A program made the position numbers and the translations under genes. Below, piece after piece: positions 1 to 10,839 of a stretch of 64,000 bases of DNA. Location of the stretch: NCBI RefSeq assembly GCF_900104245.1, contig NZ_FMXN01000006.1, positions 62,001-126,000 on the forward strand. Reading direction: 5' to 3'. Every line of letters starts with the position of its first letter. Positions within the stretch are counted from its first letter, which is position 1. Source of the DNA: Pseudidiomarina indica (GTDB lineage Bacteria > Pseudomonadota > Gammaproteobacteria > Enterobacterales > Alteromonadaceae). The notes below the pieces were generated by a model, which was not told where the DNA came from, ran no database searches, and saw only the letters and a list, made by a program, of their open reading frames with translations.

Positions 1-1380
1 TCCGGTGGTGAAGCACAACGAATTCGCTTAGCCTCGCAAATTGGGGCCGGCTTGGTGGGTGTCATGTATGTATTGGATGAGCCATCCATTGGCTTGCACC
101 AACGAGATAACGAGCGCTTACTTGCCACCCTCACCCACCTACGCGATTTGGGCAATACCGTGATTGTGGTTGAACACGATGAAGATGCCATTCGCGCGGC
201 AGACCATCTAATTGACATTGGTCCTGGTGCGGGGGTGCACGGCGGACATGTGATTGCTCAAGGCCATTATTCTGAGATTCTTAATAATGAGAACTCGCTC
301 ACCGCTGACTACTTATCTGGGCGCAAACGCATTGAGATACCCGCCGAGCGAAACCTCCCCAATGAGCGGTTTTTAAAGCTAATGGGCGCACGGGGCAACA
401 ACCTGAAGAATGTCACCGTTGAGATTCCCATTGGCCTGATGACCTGTGTGACCGGTGTGTCAGGCTCAGGAAAATCAACGTTAATCAACGATACCCTATT
501 CCCCATTGCGCATCGGGAATTGAACAACGCCACCAGCAGTGAAGCAGCGCCTTATGACGCCATTGAAGGTATGGAGTTTTTAGACAAGGTAGTGGATATT
601 GACCAAAGCCCCATTGGCCGCACACCTCGGTCAAACCCCGCCACCTACACCGGAATTTTTACGCCTATTCGTGAGCTCTACGCTGGCACTGAAGAAGCAC
701 GCTCACGGGGATATAAAGTGGGGCGCTTTAGCTTTAACGTGCGCGGTGGGCGTTGTGAAGCCTGTCAGGGCGACGGCATGATCAAGGTTGAAATGCACTT
801 CTTACCTGACGTTTATGTGCCCTGCGATGTGTGTAAAGGCAAACGTTACAACCGGGAAACCCTAGAGATTAAATACAAAGGGAAAACTATTCACGAAGTA
901 CTGGATATGACCGTAGAGGATGCGCGTGAATTCTTTAGTGCCATCCCCGCTATTTCACGGAAACTACAGACGTTAATTGATGTTGGTTTGTCTTACATTC
1001 GGTTAGGTCAATCTGCCACTACCCTTTCCGGTGGTGAAGCGCAGCGTGTGAAGTTAGCGCGGGAACTATCAAAACGCGATACCGGTAAAACCTTGTATAT
1101 TTTGGATGAACCGACGACCGGCTTACATTTCCATGATATTCAACAACTGCTCACTGTACTCCATCGCTTACGTGATCACGGCAACACCATCGTGATCATT
1201 GAGCACAACCTCGATGTCATCAAAACTGCTGATTGGATTATCGACCTTGGTCCTGAGGGTGGCTCAGGCGGCGGTGAGATATTAACCGCCGGTAGCCCCG
1301 AGGAGATTGTTAAATGTGAGCGCTCACATACTGCGCGCTTCTTAAAACCACTGTTATCGAGCAATGCCAATAAGGCTTAA
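1..1380 (+). CDS. uvrA: UvrABC excinuclease subunit A, C-terminal half (5' end off the window)
   Basis: This is the DNA-damage recognition ATPase of nucleotide excision repair. The reading frame is open from base 1, so the gene is cut by the window edge; 459 codons remain of a protein usually about 940 residues. Visible in order (residues of the fragment): the ABC signature SGGEAQR of the first ATPase at 1-7, its Walker [10 protein letters not shown], the second Walker [10 protein letters not shown] near 151-160, a zinc module C252-x2-C255-x19-C275-x2-C278, the second signature LSGGEAQR near 342, and Walker [10 protein letters not shown]. These are the hallmarks of UvrA rather than other ABC proteins. 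A TTG or ATG inside this frame near base 52-64 is not the true start. glsA follows 21 bases later on the same strand. Confidence 0.97.
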   Translation, partial: SGGEAQRIRLASQIGAGLVGVMYVLDEPSIGLHQRDNERLLATLTHLRDLGNTVIVVEHDEDAIRAADHLIDIGPGAGVHGGHVIAQGHYSEILNNENSLTADYLSGRKRIEIPAERNLPNERFLKLMGARGNNLKNVTVEIPIGLMTCVTGVSGSGKSTLINDTLFPIAHRELNNATSSEAAPYDAIEGMEFLDKVVDIDQSPIGRTPRSNPATYTGIFTPIRELYAGTEEARSRGYKVGRFSFNVRGGRCEACQGDGMIKVEMHFLPDVYVPCDVCKGKRYNRETLEIKYKGKTIHEVLDMTVEDAREFFSAIPAISRKLQTLIDVGLSYIRLGQSATTLSGGEAQRVKLARELSKRDTGKTLYILDEPTTGLHFHDIQQLLTVLHRLRDHGNTIVIIEHNLDVIKTADWIIDLGPEGGSGGGEILTAGSPEEIVKCERSHTARFLKPLLSSNANKA

Positions 1381-1401
1381 TAGGAGTCATTAGTTCAACC
1401 C

Positions 1402-2358
1402 ATGACACACGATGTAATCAGCGGCGGGCAACCAATACATGCCCCTGACAACCTCAAACAACTGCTAGAGGATATTCTGCAGCAGGCCATGACTGTGAAT
1501 GACGGTAAAGTCGCCGATTACATTCCTGCCTTGGCAGAGGTTAAAGCTGATTACTGCGCGCTGACGGTTGCCACGCTTGATGGCAACGTCACCTCGGTCG
1601 GCGATAGCAATAAACCGTTTTCCATTCAGTCTATTTCTAAAATTTATGGGCTGATGTTGGCGATGGAACGTCTTGGCGACCCGTTATGGGAACGCGTGCA
1701 GATGGAGCCCTCAGGTCAGCCTTTTAATTCAATTGTTCAGCTTGAATGGGAAAAAGGCATTCCGCGCAACCCCATGATCAACGCGGGCGCGATTTTAGTC
1801 AGCGATGTGTTAGTTAGCCATTACTCAGCCAGTAAATCGGCATTACTGAGCATGGTTCGGGGTTTGTGCGGCAGTGAAGCGGTGTGCGTCGATTCTCGCG
1901 TTCATGAGTCCGAACGTGAACATGGCGCTCGCAACGCTGCACTTGCATACTTGATGAAGAGTTTTAACAATATCGAGTCAGACGTTGAAGAAGTACTCGA
2001 CCATTACTTCTGGCAATGCGCACTCACTATGAATACCGAACAACTCGCCAGCAGCTTGGCGTTCTTAGCCAACCGCGGTCAATGCCCACGCAGCGGCAAG
2101 CAAATCACCTCACATCGTGATGCGCAACGTATTAATGCACTAATGAGTACCAGTGGCATGTATGATCAGTCGGGGCAATTTGCCTTTACTGTGGGCTTGC
2201 CGGCAAAAAGTGGCGTGGGTGGCGGAATTATCGCCATTGTTCCAGACTACGGTGTCATTAGTGCTTGGAGCCCACCGCTAAACAGCTTCGGAAACTCTGC
2301 GCGCGGCATGTTTATGATTCGCGAATTGGCAAACCGCCTTGGTCTTAGCGTTTACTAA
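1402..2358 (+). CDS. glsA: Glutaminase (serine-type, GlsA/YbaS family)
   Basis: It hydrolyses glutamine to glutamate and ammonia in the cytoplasm. The 318-residue product carries the family's Ser-x-x-Lys catalytic pair as S77-I-S-K80, then NPMINAGAI, and the C-terminal stretch around LPAKSGVGGG. E. coli glutaminases are about 308-310 residues, so the N-terminus is slightly longer here. An AGGAG lies 15 bases before the ATG, which is far; a slightly later start cannot be excluded. It sits directly behind uvrA, a position I do not know from E. coli. With the peptidases and threonine catabolism in this window it fits an amino-acid-using lifestyle (inference). Confidence 0.93.
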   Translation: MTHDVISGGQPIHAPDNLKQLLEDILQQAMTVNDGKVADYIPALAEVKADYCALTVATLDGNVTSVGDSNKPFSIQSISKIYGLMLAMERLGDPLWERVQMEPSGQPFNSIVQLEWEKGIPRNPMINAGAILVSDVLVSHYSASKSALLSMVRGLCGSEAVCVDSRVHESEREHGARNAALAYLMKSFNNIESDVEEVLDHYFWQCALTMNTEQLASSLAFLANRGQCPRSGKQITSHRDAQRINALMSTSGMYDQSGQFAFTVGLPAKSGVGGGIIAIVPDYGVISAWSPPLNSFGNSARGMFMIRELANRLGLSVY

Positions 2359-2368
2359 AGCCGATGCT

Positions 2369-2420
2369 CGTTATTCGTTAGTCGTTAGCCGTCTTTGGTG
2401 TTTCGCTTTTTCGAATAACG
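2369..2420. repeat. Interrupted inverted repeat downstream of glsA
   Basis: The 9-base arms CGTTATTCG (2369-2377) and CGAATAACG (2412-2420) are perfect reverse complements separated by 34 bases. Short variants of the same words (TTCGTTAG, CGAATAAGG) sit next to both arms. It lies between the convergent glsA and tuf genes and has no U-tract, so it does not look like a terminator. It may be a copy of a dispersed intergenic repeat, but only this one copy was noticed. Confidence 0.4.
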
Positions 2421-2445
2421 AATAAGGCTTTTTGCTCGCTAAAAC

Positions 2446-2472
2446 AAAAAAGGGAGCCGAAGCTCCCTTTTC
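2446..2472 (-). terminator. Intrinsic terminator of the tRNA-tuf operon, possibly bidirectional
   Basis: The stem GGGAGC/GCTCCC (2452-2457 with 2462-2467) encloses four bases that read TTCG on the minus strand, a very stable tetraloop. It is followed on that strand by six T residues. On the plus strand a run of four T also follows, so it could stop glsA transcripts. A second perfect 7-bp hairpin, CCCGGCG/CGCCGGG (2480-2498), lies between it and the tuf stop codon. Confidence 0.88.
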
Positions 2473-2505
2473 AAAACAACCCGGCGTAGAACGCCGGGCT
2501 ACGCA

Positions 2506-3690
2506 TTAAGCTACGATTTTAGATACTACGCCTGCACCTACAGTACGGCCACCTTCACGAATCGCGAAGCGTAAACCTTCGTCCATCGCGATTGGGTGAA
2601 TCAACTCAACAACAAACTTCAAGTTGTCACCAGGCATAACCATTTCTACGCCTTCTGGCAGCTCGACTGAACCAGTCACGTCAGTAGTACGGAAGTAGAA
2701 CTGTGGACGGTAACCTTTAAAGAATGGCGTGTGACGGCCACCTTCTTCTTTGGTCAATACGTACACTTCTGCTTCAAACTTAGTGTGTGGAGTGATTGAA
2801 CCTGGCTTCGCTAATACTTGGCCACGTTGGATGTCGTCACGCTTCGTTCCACGCAACAACGCACCAATGTTCTCACCTGCACGACCTTCGTCGAGCAACT
2901 TACGGAACATCTCAACACCAGTAACGATGGTCTTGGTTGTCTCTTTGATACCAACAATTTCAACTTCGTCACCAGTACGGACAATACCACGCTCAACACG
3001 GCCTGTTACTACCGTTCCACGACCTGAGATTGAGAATACGTCTTCGATTGGCATGATGAACGCTTTATCAATGTCACGCTCTGGCTCTGGGATGTATGTA
3101 TCCAAAGCTTCTGCCAATTCGATGATTTTCGCTTCCCACTTCTCGTCGCCTTCCAACGCACGCAGGGCTGAACCACGGATAACCGGAGTGTCGTCACCTG
3201 GGAAGTCGTACTCAGAAAGAAGTTCACGAATTTCCATCTCAACCAATTCTAACAACTCTTCGTCGTCAACCATGTCACACTTGTTCATGAACACGATGAT
3301 GTATGGAACACCAACCTGACGTGACAACAAGATGTGCTCACGAGTTTGTGGCATTGGGCCGTCAGTTGAAGCAACTACCAAGATACCGCCGTCCATTTGC
3401 GCAGCACCAGTGATCATGTTCTTAACGTAGTCGGCGTGCCCTGGGCAGTCGACGTGTGCGTAGTGACGTGACGGAGTGTCATACTCTACGTGTGAAGTCG
3501 CGATGGTGATACCACGCGCTTTCTCTTCTGGCGCTTTGTCGATTTGATCAAAAGCTTGCGCTGAACCACCGTAGTGTTTCGCCAATACTGTGGTGATCGC
3601 AGCGGTCAGAGTTGTTTTACCGTGGTCAACGTGGCCGATTGTACCAACGTTAACGTGCGGCTTGGAACGTTCAAATTTTTCTTTTGCCAT
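2506..3690 (-). CDS. tuf: Elongation factor Tu
   Basis: EF-Tu delivers aminoacyl-tRNA to the ribosome as a GTPase. The 394-residue product starts [12 protein letters not shown] and shows GHVDHGKT (G1), DCPGH (G3) and NKCD (G4), followed by the two beta-barrel domains, and ends in VVSKIVA. An upstream in-frame codon would add seven residues, but the ATG at 3690 gives the universal N-terminus and length. It is the last gene of a tRNA-tuf operon, matching E. coli thrU-tyrU-glyT-thrT-tufB. The leader between the last tRNA and the gene is about 116 bases. No second tuf copy lies in this window. Confidence 0.98.
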   Translation of the reverse strand: MAKEKFERSKPHVNVGTIGHVDHGKTTLTAAITTVLAKHYGGSAQAFDQIDKAPEEKARGITIATSHVEYDTPSRHYAHVDCPGHADYVKNMITGAAQMDGGILVVASTDGPMPQTREHILLSRQVGVPYIIVFMNKCDMVDDEELLELVEMEIRELLSEYDFPGDDTPVIRGSALRALEGDEKWEAKIIELAEALDTYIPEPERDIDKAFIMPIEDVFSISGRGTVVTGRVERGIVRTGDEVEIVGIKETTKTIVTGVEMFRKLLDEGRAGENIGALLRGTKRDDIQRGQVLAKPGSITPHTKFEAEVYVLTKEEGGRHTPFFKGYRPQFYFRTTDVTGSVELPEGVEMVMPGDNLKFVVELIHPIAMDEGLRFAIREGGRTVGAGVVSKIVA

Positions 3691-3806
3691 GACAGCCTCT
3701 ATTTTGGACAACGTACGGTGGTGAACACCAATTTTTTTTCAAAAGATTGTATAACCGGGGATTATGCCGAAGTTCAAATGCGAAGGGAAGAGAAAGGCCG
3801 GTGACA

Positions 3807-3882
3807 TGGTGCTGATAGGCGGATTTGAACCGCCGACCTCACCCTTACCAAGGGTGCGCTCTACCAACTGAGCTATATCAGC
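3807..3882 (-). tRNA. tRNA-Thr (anticodon GGT)
   Basis: Seventy-six bases with a 7-bp acceptor stem GCTGATA/TATCAGC, D-loop AGCTCAGTTGGTAGAGC, anticodon stem-loop with GGT, T-arm GGTTCAAAT and an encoded CCA. It is the fourth and last tRNA of the operon, immediately upstream of tuf. Confidence 0.97.
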
Positions 3883-3897
3883 ACGAGACATGTTTAT

Positions 3898-3972
<75 letters not shown>

Positions 3973-4035
3973 ATGCCTTGAATCGGGCCACCTCAAACCA
4001 TTCTGAACTCACCGCATCATCAGAACAATGCAAAG

Positions 4036-4120
4036 TGGTGGAGGGGGCAGGATTTGAACCTGCGAAGGCTGAGCCGTCAGATTTACAGTCTGATCCCTTT
4101 GACCGCTCGGGAACCCCTCC
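4036..4120 (-). tRNA. tRNA-Tyr (anticodon GTA)
   Basis: Eighty-five bases with acceptor stem GGAGGGG/CCCCTCC, a long variable arm as expected for class II tRNA, anticodon GTA in the context CTGTAAATC, T-arm GGTTCAAATCC and an encoded CCA. Second tRNA in the operon. Confidence 0.97.
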
Positions 4121-4135
4121 ACTCATCATTTGAGT

Positions 4136-4211
<76 letters not shown>

Positions 4212-4236
4212 ACCCCGGTTAGGTGGAGCGCATTCT

Positions 4237-4265
4237 ATTGTATCGAATTTAATGATGCAATAGGA
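4237..4265 (-). promoter_or_regulatory. Candidate sigma-70 promoter of the tRNA-tuf operon
   Basis: Reading the minus strand, TACAAT (4237-4242) is a good -10 box about 26 bases before the first tRNA, followed by a GC-rich stretch (GCGCTCC) typical of stringently controlled stable-RNA promoters. The -35 is weak: TTCCTA 18 bases upstream is the best match. Placement rests on the -10 and position. Confidence 0.5.
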
Positions 4266-4300
4266 AAAGTTAATTTTTTTGCCTTTCTGCGTCTGATTGG

Positions 4301-5674
<1,374 letters not shown>

Positions 5675-6862
5675 TTAATTCGAGCGCAGCGCTTTCTTGA
5701 TTCGCTGATAGTCGGCAGCCTCGTGGTAAATGGCAAAGCCAAAGCGCAACCGGTCACCCCGATAATCAGTCGCAACCCCTGTATCCGCAAGCTGTTGCGC
5801 AAGCTCACTGACCTGTGACTCATGGTCTAGTTTGAACGTTAAAAAGTGGCCATGTTGGGCTAAATCAGGGGCAAGTAAGCGCTCTCTTCGCAACAACGGA
5901 TGCTCTAATTCATCGATGATTTGCAAGAATTCATGCTGTAATTGCTGCACATAAGCGTGCATCCGGGAAACCGTCAGCCCTTCCTGCTGCCACCAATGCA
6001 GCACCGCTTGGAGGCGATAAAGGCCGCTGAAATCCATGGTCGCGCCAGCAAACCGCATGCCATCATTCGCATACGCAACTTGCGCTTGTTGGGGCTTCGC
6101 AAGATTAGCGAAGTCTGCAAACCACCCGGTATACTCGGGGCGAAGCTGGCAGTTTTTCGGAACCGCCATAAAGCAACAGCCTTCACCTGCCTGCAAGTAC
6201 TTATAGCCACCTGCAAGATAAAACACCCGCGCTGCCACTTGGCTTAAATCCGTCGGAATTGCCCCACACCCGTGGTAACCATCAATCATCACTAAGGTGT
6301 GGTCCGGCACCGCTGGTAACCAGTGTTCCAACGGCGGTGCAAGCACCCCTGAATTGTAAAACACTTGGCTGGTAAAGATGACTTCATAACTGCCCTGCTC
6401 CACCGCAAGCCGCCAGCGCTCTGGGAACGTTGCAAAAGGCTCGGTTGGAATGGTGACGAGTTCAAATTGAGGCCGCTCCTGCAACCGCTTCATTTGCCGT
6501 GCAAAACTATGGAACTCGCTGTCGGTGCTTAACACTCGCAGCGGCTGCGTTACCGGAAAGCTACTGAACACGCGATACAACAACTCATGGGTATTACTAG
6601 CAAACACAAACTGCTCGGGATACGGGTGATTCAATAAACGCGCGAGATGCTGTTGCACGTCGGGCACTCGTTCACCAAAGATGATATCCCACTTATGATC
6701 CACCCCTTTGGCACTATCGTCCCAATATGCTAACTGCGCATCGCGGGTGCAATCCGGCCAATAATGATGGCTGTGAGGGGCACAATGGAGGGTTTCAGGG
6801 TGCTGACTAAAAAAGCCCTGATAGGCATGTTTGTATGATTTCATCATGGTGTTCAGGCTCAT
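5675..6862 (-). CDS. Kynureninase-like / class V aminotransferase-fold PLP enzyme
   Basis: A 395-residue PLP-dependent fold-type I protein. D194 in MIDGYHGCG should contact the cofactor nitrogen, and K221 in GGYKYLQAGEG is the likely Schiff-base lysine; the latter resembles the GYKYLNGGPG motif of kynureninases. FASNTHELLYR (87-97) resembles the phosphate-cup region, and RGDRLRFGFAIYH (368-380) resembles the C-terminal R-x-x-x-R-F-G segment of that family. Whether it cleaves kynurenine is not certain; related desulfurases and aminotransferases share the fold. It sits between hflC and purA, where E. coli has yjeT. A terminator just upstream separates it from hflC, so it probably has its own promoter. 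ATGs at residues 6 and 7 are alternative starts. Confidence 0.75.
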   Translation of the reverse strand: MSLNTMMKSYKHAYQGFFSQHPETLHCAPHSHHYWPDCTRDAQLAYWDDSAKGVDHKWDIIFGERVPDVQQHLARLLNHPYPEQFVFASNTHELLYRVFSSFPVTQPLRVLSTDSEFHSFARQMKRLQERPQFELVTIPTEPFATFPERWRLAVEQGSYEVIFTSQVFYNSGVLAPPLEHWLPAVPDHTLVMIDGYHGCGAIPTDLSQVAARVFYLAGGYKYLQAGEGCCFMAVPKNCQLRPEYTGWFADFANLAKPQQAQVAYANDGMRFAGATMDFSGLYRLQAVLHWWQQEGLTVSRMHAYVQQLQHEFLQIIDELEHPLLRRERLLAPDLAQHGHFLTFKLDHESQVSELAQQLADTGVATDYRGDRLRFGFAIYHEAADYQRIKKALRSN

Positions 6863-6941
6863 TTATTATTCTAATATGATGCCGTTAATGTACCTTGCTT
6901 ACCCCTGCTTTACTACCACTCGCCTTTGGTTCGCGCGCATT

Positions 6942-6976
6942 AAAAAAGGCGAGTATGGTCACCACACTCGCCTTTT
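6942..6976 (-). terminator. Intrinsic terminator after hflC
   Basis: An 11-bp stem, AAAAGGCGAGT (6944-6954) pairing with ACTCGCCTTTT (6966-6976), has an 11-base loop. On the minus strand the stem runs into six T residues 33-66 bases after the hflC stop. It marks the end of the nnr-to-hflC transcription block. Confidence 0.85.
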
Positions 6977-7008
6977 CGATCATTATTTGGAACGACTAAC
7001 AGCAGCAG

Positions 7009-7893
7009 TTATTTCGCCGTTGCTTTATTTAAGTACTTGAAAAACTCACTGCTTGAATCCAATACAAGAACGTCGTTACCTGATTCAAAGCTGCGCTCAT
7101 AAGCTTGCAAACTACGCAAGAATGAGAAGAACTCTGGATCTTTGTTATAAGCACTGGCATAGATACCCGCTGCTTCAGCATCCCCTTCACCACGTAACTT
7201 CCGTGATTCACGTTCCGCATCGGATAACATGACCGCAACCCGCGCATCCACATCAGCACGAATAAACTCGGCCTGCTCACGACCTTCTGAACGGTGCTCC
7301 ATCGCCACTGCTTGACGCTCTGCTCGCATCCGTTGGAAGATCGACTGACTGACTTCCACCGGTAAGTTGATTTGCATGACTCGGACGTCGATAACTTCGA
7401 TGCCCAGTTCTTGTGCACTATTCGCACCGCGAATTAATGCTTCACGCATTAAACTATCACGCTCGCCCGAAACGATTTCTTTAATCGTCCGGTTACCAAA
7501 CTCAGCCCGCAAACCACTCCCGATACGACGAGTTAACAGTGCTTCAGCCTGTGCTTGGTTCCCGCCATTGGTCGATAAGTAGTAAGTGGCAAAGTCTGAA
7601 ATACGCCATTTCACATAAGTGTCAACGATTAAGTCTTTTTTCTCGCTGGTCACGAAACGATCAGGGTTACCGTCTAAGGTCTTAATGCGTGCGTCGAGTC
7701 GCTTCACTTCTTCAATAAAAGGAAGTTTGAAATGCAGGCCAGGTGCATACACCTTTGGCGCACCGGTTTCAGCGTCACGCAAAACCTTCCCAAATTGAAC
7801 CACAATCGCGCGCTGCCCTTCTTTCACCACAAAGATAGAAGAAAGACCTAGCACAATCGCGACAATCACTAATACTGCTACGAAGTTTCTCAT
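7009..7893 (-). CDS. hflC: HflC, SPFH/band-7 subunit of the FtsH modulator complex
   Basis: With HflK it forms a large membrane cage that surrounds FtsH and modulates its proteolysis. The 294-residue protein has one N-terminal membrane segment (about 4-21), then the band-7 domain starting FVVKEGQRAIVVQFGK, and a C-terminal helical region rich in Glu, Arg and Ala (MRAERQAVAMEHRSEGREQAE). It follows hflK with a 3-base gap, so the pair is probably translationally coupled. A terminator follows. Confidence 0.96.
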   Translation of the reverse strand: MRNFVAVLVIVAIVLGLSSIFVVKEGQRAIVVQFGKVLRDAETGAPKVYAPGLHFKLPFIEEVKRLDARIKTLDGNPDRFVTSEKKDLIVDTYVKWRISDFATYYLSTNGGNQAQAEALLTRRIGSGLRAEFGNRTIKEIVSGERDSLMREALIRGANSAQELGIEVIDVRVMQINLPVEVSQSIFQRMRAERQAVAMEHRSEGREQAEFIRADVDARVAVMLSDAERESRKLRGEGDAEAAGIYASAYNKDPEFFSFLRSLQAYERSFESGNDVLVLDSSSEFFKYLNKATAK

Positions 7894-7896
7894 CGA

Positions 7897-9057
7897 TTAC
7901 CCCCGACCTTCATTGAAGCGATCACTCGTACGAACACTTGTTGGGCGTTGCGTATTGGTGGAGGCAGGTGAGCTTGAATTCGGTGTTGAATTCGTTCCTT
8001 GTGCCTCACGTGGTGCTGGGTGCGCCGCCCGTTGTCGCTCTAGAATTTTGTCCAGCGGTAAATACAGCATATTGCTGCTGCCATCGACATCCACTAACAC
8101 CTTGGCGTTATTGGCATAGATTTTTTCCAGCGTTTCTAAATACAACCGCTCACGTGTCACCGTTGCTGCCGCTTTATATTGTGGTAACAATTCTTCAAAG
8201 CGCGCTACTTCACCCTGGGCACGTAAGACGGTTTGCTCACGATAGGCTTGAGCTTCTTGTAAAATACGTTGTACCTGACCACGTGCAAGTGGTTCAATTT
8301 CGCGGGCATAAGCCTCAGCTTCACGAATGAAACGCTGTTCGTCTTCTTGCGCTGCAATCGCGTCATCGAACGCTTCTTTCACTGCTTCTGGTGGACGAGC
8401 TGGGAGCAAGTTAACGTCAACCACTTGAATCCCTAATTGATAAGGCATAATGATGGTTTCAAGTAATTCCAACGTATTTTGCCGGACGCTTTCACGGCCT
8501 ACTGTCAGAACTTCATCCATGGTTGTATGACCAACCACATAGCGCAACGCGCTGTCAGTAGCCTGCGCTAAACTACGGTCAGCCGTTTCCACCGCGTATA
8601 AATAATCACGTGGATTCACGATACGATACTGTACGTCTAACTCAACATGCACAACGTTTTCGTCTTGTGTGAGCATGAAGCCTTCTGATTGGAATTGCTT
8701 CACGTTGCTCACGTCAACCGTTTCGACGGTATCCACAAAGAATGGCCGCCAATGTAATCCGGACTCTACCAAGTCGTGATATTCGCCAAACCGTAACACC
8801 ACGCCACGCTCAGCTTCTTTCACCGTATAGAAGCCAGCAATAAACCAAATCACCACTGCTAGGACAAGAATGACGCCCATGCCACGTGATGATTTACCAC
8901 CGCTGTTGTTACCTTGTCCCTTATTCCCGCCAAGCCCTAGCTTGCCGAGTAAGTTACGGATTGCTTCATCTAAATCAGGCGGACCTTGTTCACGGCCGCC
9001 TTGGTTTTTCCATGGATCACGGTCATTATTACCGCTTCCCGGTTGATTCCAGGCCAT
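7897..9057 (-). CDS. hflK: HflK, SPFH/band-7 partner of HflC
   Basis: A 386-residue inner-membrane protein. It has a Gly/Asn-rich N-terminal tail (1-58, including the conserved DPWKN and PPDLDEAIRNL), one membrane segment (about 60-77), the band-7 domain beginning FYTVKEAERGVVLRFGE, a coiled-coil Ala/Glu/Arg region (about 230-290) and a Pro/Ser/Thr-rich tail after residue 345. It lies between hflX (65-base gap) and hflC. Confidence 0.96.
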   Translation of the reverse strand: MAWNQPGSGNNDRDPWKNQGGREQGPPDLDEAIRNLLGKLGLGGNKGQGNNSGGKSSRGMGVILVLAVVIWFIAGFYTVKEAERGVVLRFGEYHDLVESGLHWRPFFVDTVETVDVSNVKQFQSEGFMLTQDENVVHVELDVQYRIVNPRDYLYAVETADRSLAQATDSALRYVVGHTTMDEVLTVGRESVRQNTLELLETIIMPYQLGIQVVDVNLLPARPPEAVKEAFDDAIAAQEDEQRFIREAEAYAREIEPLARGQVQRILQEAQAYREQTVLRAQGEVARFEELLPQYKAAATVTRERLYLETLEKIYANNAKVLVDVDGSSNMLYLPLDKILERQRAAHPAPREAQGTNSTPNSSSPASTNTQRPTSVRTSDRFNEGRG

Positions 9058-9122
9058 TTAACACTCCAGTTCTGGGTCAAAGTTTATTGTATTCTGTTGC
9101 CGTCATTGACATGCTTTAGCGT

Positions 9123-10418
9123 CTATTCTACAAAGCCTTGTAAGTTATCGCCATATTCTTCAGCGACTTGCTTCGTCAGACGTTGCCAATCTACTGCTGA
9201 CATACGTACTTGCAGGGCCATTTGCCCGTCTTCACAAGTTTGTTCCCCAGTGACACTTTTCATCGCATAAAGCTTGCCGCGCAGTTTTCCCATCGACGGC
9301 GGAATCCGTAAGGATACGCTAACCATGCGAGGACGCAAGCGTTGCACTAAGGCTTCTTGTAACAAATCGATACCAGCGCCGGTCTGCGCAGAGAGCCAAA
9401 CACGGCTCGGCATGCCTTCATCGTCGGTGTCAATTCGAGGTTCAATATCAACCAGTTTATCAATTTTATTGCAAATGAGTAATTGAGGAATTTCATCGGC
9501 ACCAATCTCCTGCAAGACTTCTTGCACCTGATGAATATTTTCTGCTTGGCGATCATCGGCAACATCAATCACGTGTAACAAGAGATCGGCTTCAAGCGTT
9601 TCTTGTAAGGTCGCTTTAAAAGCCGCGACTAATTCGTGCGGCAGATGCCGAATAAATCCAACGGTATCCGCGAAGACAATGGGGCCAACATCTGGCAGAT
9701 TCAATTTGCGTAGGGTTGGGTCAAGGGTGGCAAACAACTGGTCCGCCGCATACACCTCAGCTTCCGTCAGTTGGTTAAACAAGGTTGATTTTCCGGCGTT
9801 GGTATAGCCGACTAATGACACCGTTGGAATTTCTGCCCGTTGCCGTGCACGGCGACCTTGCTCCCGTTGTTTTTCGACTTTTTCGAGCCGCGATAAAATA
9901 TATTTAATCCGCGCCCGAATTAACCGTCGGTCTGTCTCCAACTGAGTTTCACCCGGACCCCGTAAACCGATCCCACCTTTTTGGCGTTCTAAGTGCGTCC
10001 AACCACGTACCAAGCGGGTTGAAATATGGCGGAGTTGGGCGAGCTCAACTTGTAACTTACCCTCGTGGGTGCGCGCTCGTTGCGCAAAAATATCAAGAAT
10101 GAGGCCAGTGCGGTCCAACACACGGCACTGACATAATTTTTCGAGGTTTCGTTCTTGGGTGGGAGTCAAGCTATGGTTAAAAATCACCACATTGGCGTCA
10201 AACAACCGCACATGATCGGCAATTTCTTCTGCTTTCCCTGAACCGACAAAATAACGAGAACTTGGTGTGCTGCGTGCAGCTGTGACAACCGCTAGGGTTT
10301 CAACCCCAGCAGATGCCACCAATAGCTTCAATTCAGACAAATCTTCACGATCGATTTCCGCAGGAAAATCAACATGGACCAGGATAGCCCGCTCACCACT
10401 TTCAAATCTATCAAACAA
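9123..10418 (-). CDS. hflX: GTPase HflX, ribosome-splitting factor, TTG start
   Basis: It is a ribosome-associated GTPase that dissociates stalled 70S particles. The 431-residue protein has the N-terminal HflX domain (FVGSGKAEEI at 57-66; GPGETQLETDRR 154-165), G1 GYTNAGKS at 204-211, DTVG at 251-254 and NKID near 318. The start is TTG: it gives MFDRFESGE, which aligns with the E. coli N-terminus MFDR, and GGAG stands ten bases upstream. No ATG nearby preserves the domain. It is 26 bases behind hfq, as in E. coli. Confidence 0.95.
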   Translation of the reverse strand: MFDRFESGERAILVHVDFPAEIDREDLSELKLLVASAGVETLAVVTAARSTPSSRYFVGSGKAEEIADHVRLFDANVVIFNHSLTPTQERNLEKLCQCRVLDRTGLILDIFAQRARTHEGKLQVELAQLRHISTRLVRGWTHLERQKGGIGLRGPGETQLETDRRLIRARIKYILSRLEKVEKQREQGRRARQRAEIPTVSLVGYTNAGKSTLFNQLTEAEVYAADQLFATLDPTLRKLNLPDVGPIVFADTVGFIRHLPHELVAAFKATLQETLEADLLLHVIDVADDRQAENIHQVQEVLQEIGADEIPQLLICNKIDKLVDIEPRIDTDDEGMPSRVWLSAQTGAGIDLLQEALVQRLRPRMVSVSLRIPPSMGKLRGKLYAMKSVTGEQTCEDGQMALQVRMSAVDWQRLTKQVAEEYGDNLQGFVE

Positions 10419-10444
10419 GCTATCGCTGCTCCTACTCGTTGAGG

Positions 10445-10714
<270 letters not shown>

Positions 10715-10763
10715 TTATTGTTGGTGCCTAGCTCTCAAGATTTAATTACCCCTGCTAGCCACT

Positions 10764-10792
10764 TAAATATAGTTGAATTCTATGAATTTCAA
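10764..10792 (-). promoter_or_regulatory. Weak candidate promoter for hfq
   Basis: On the minus strand TTGAAA (10787-10792) is a good -35 box. The -10 candidates are TATATT (10766-10771, 15-base spacing) or TATTTA (10764-10769, 17-base spacing). The region is AT-rich and intergenic. E. coli hfq also has promoters near miaA, which supports the idea only by analogy. Confidence 0.3.
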
Positions 10793-10839
10793 AGCTTGTT
10801 CATGTTTATTTCAGTTATACTGAATATAAGGTGCAAGTT

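Noticed and set aside
2750..3319. 189-codon open frame antisense to tuf
   Set aside because: It reflects tuf codon bias; Ser/Thr-rich composition with no recognisable domain.
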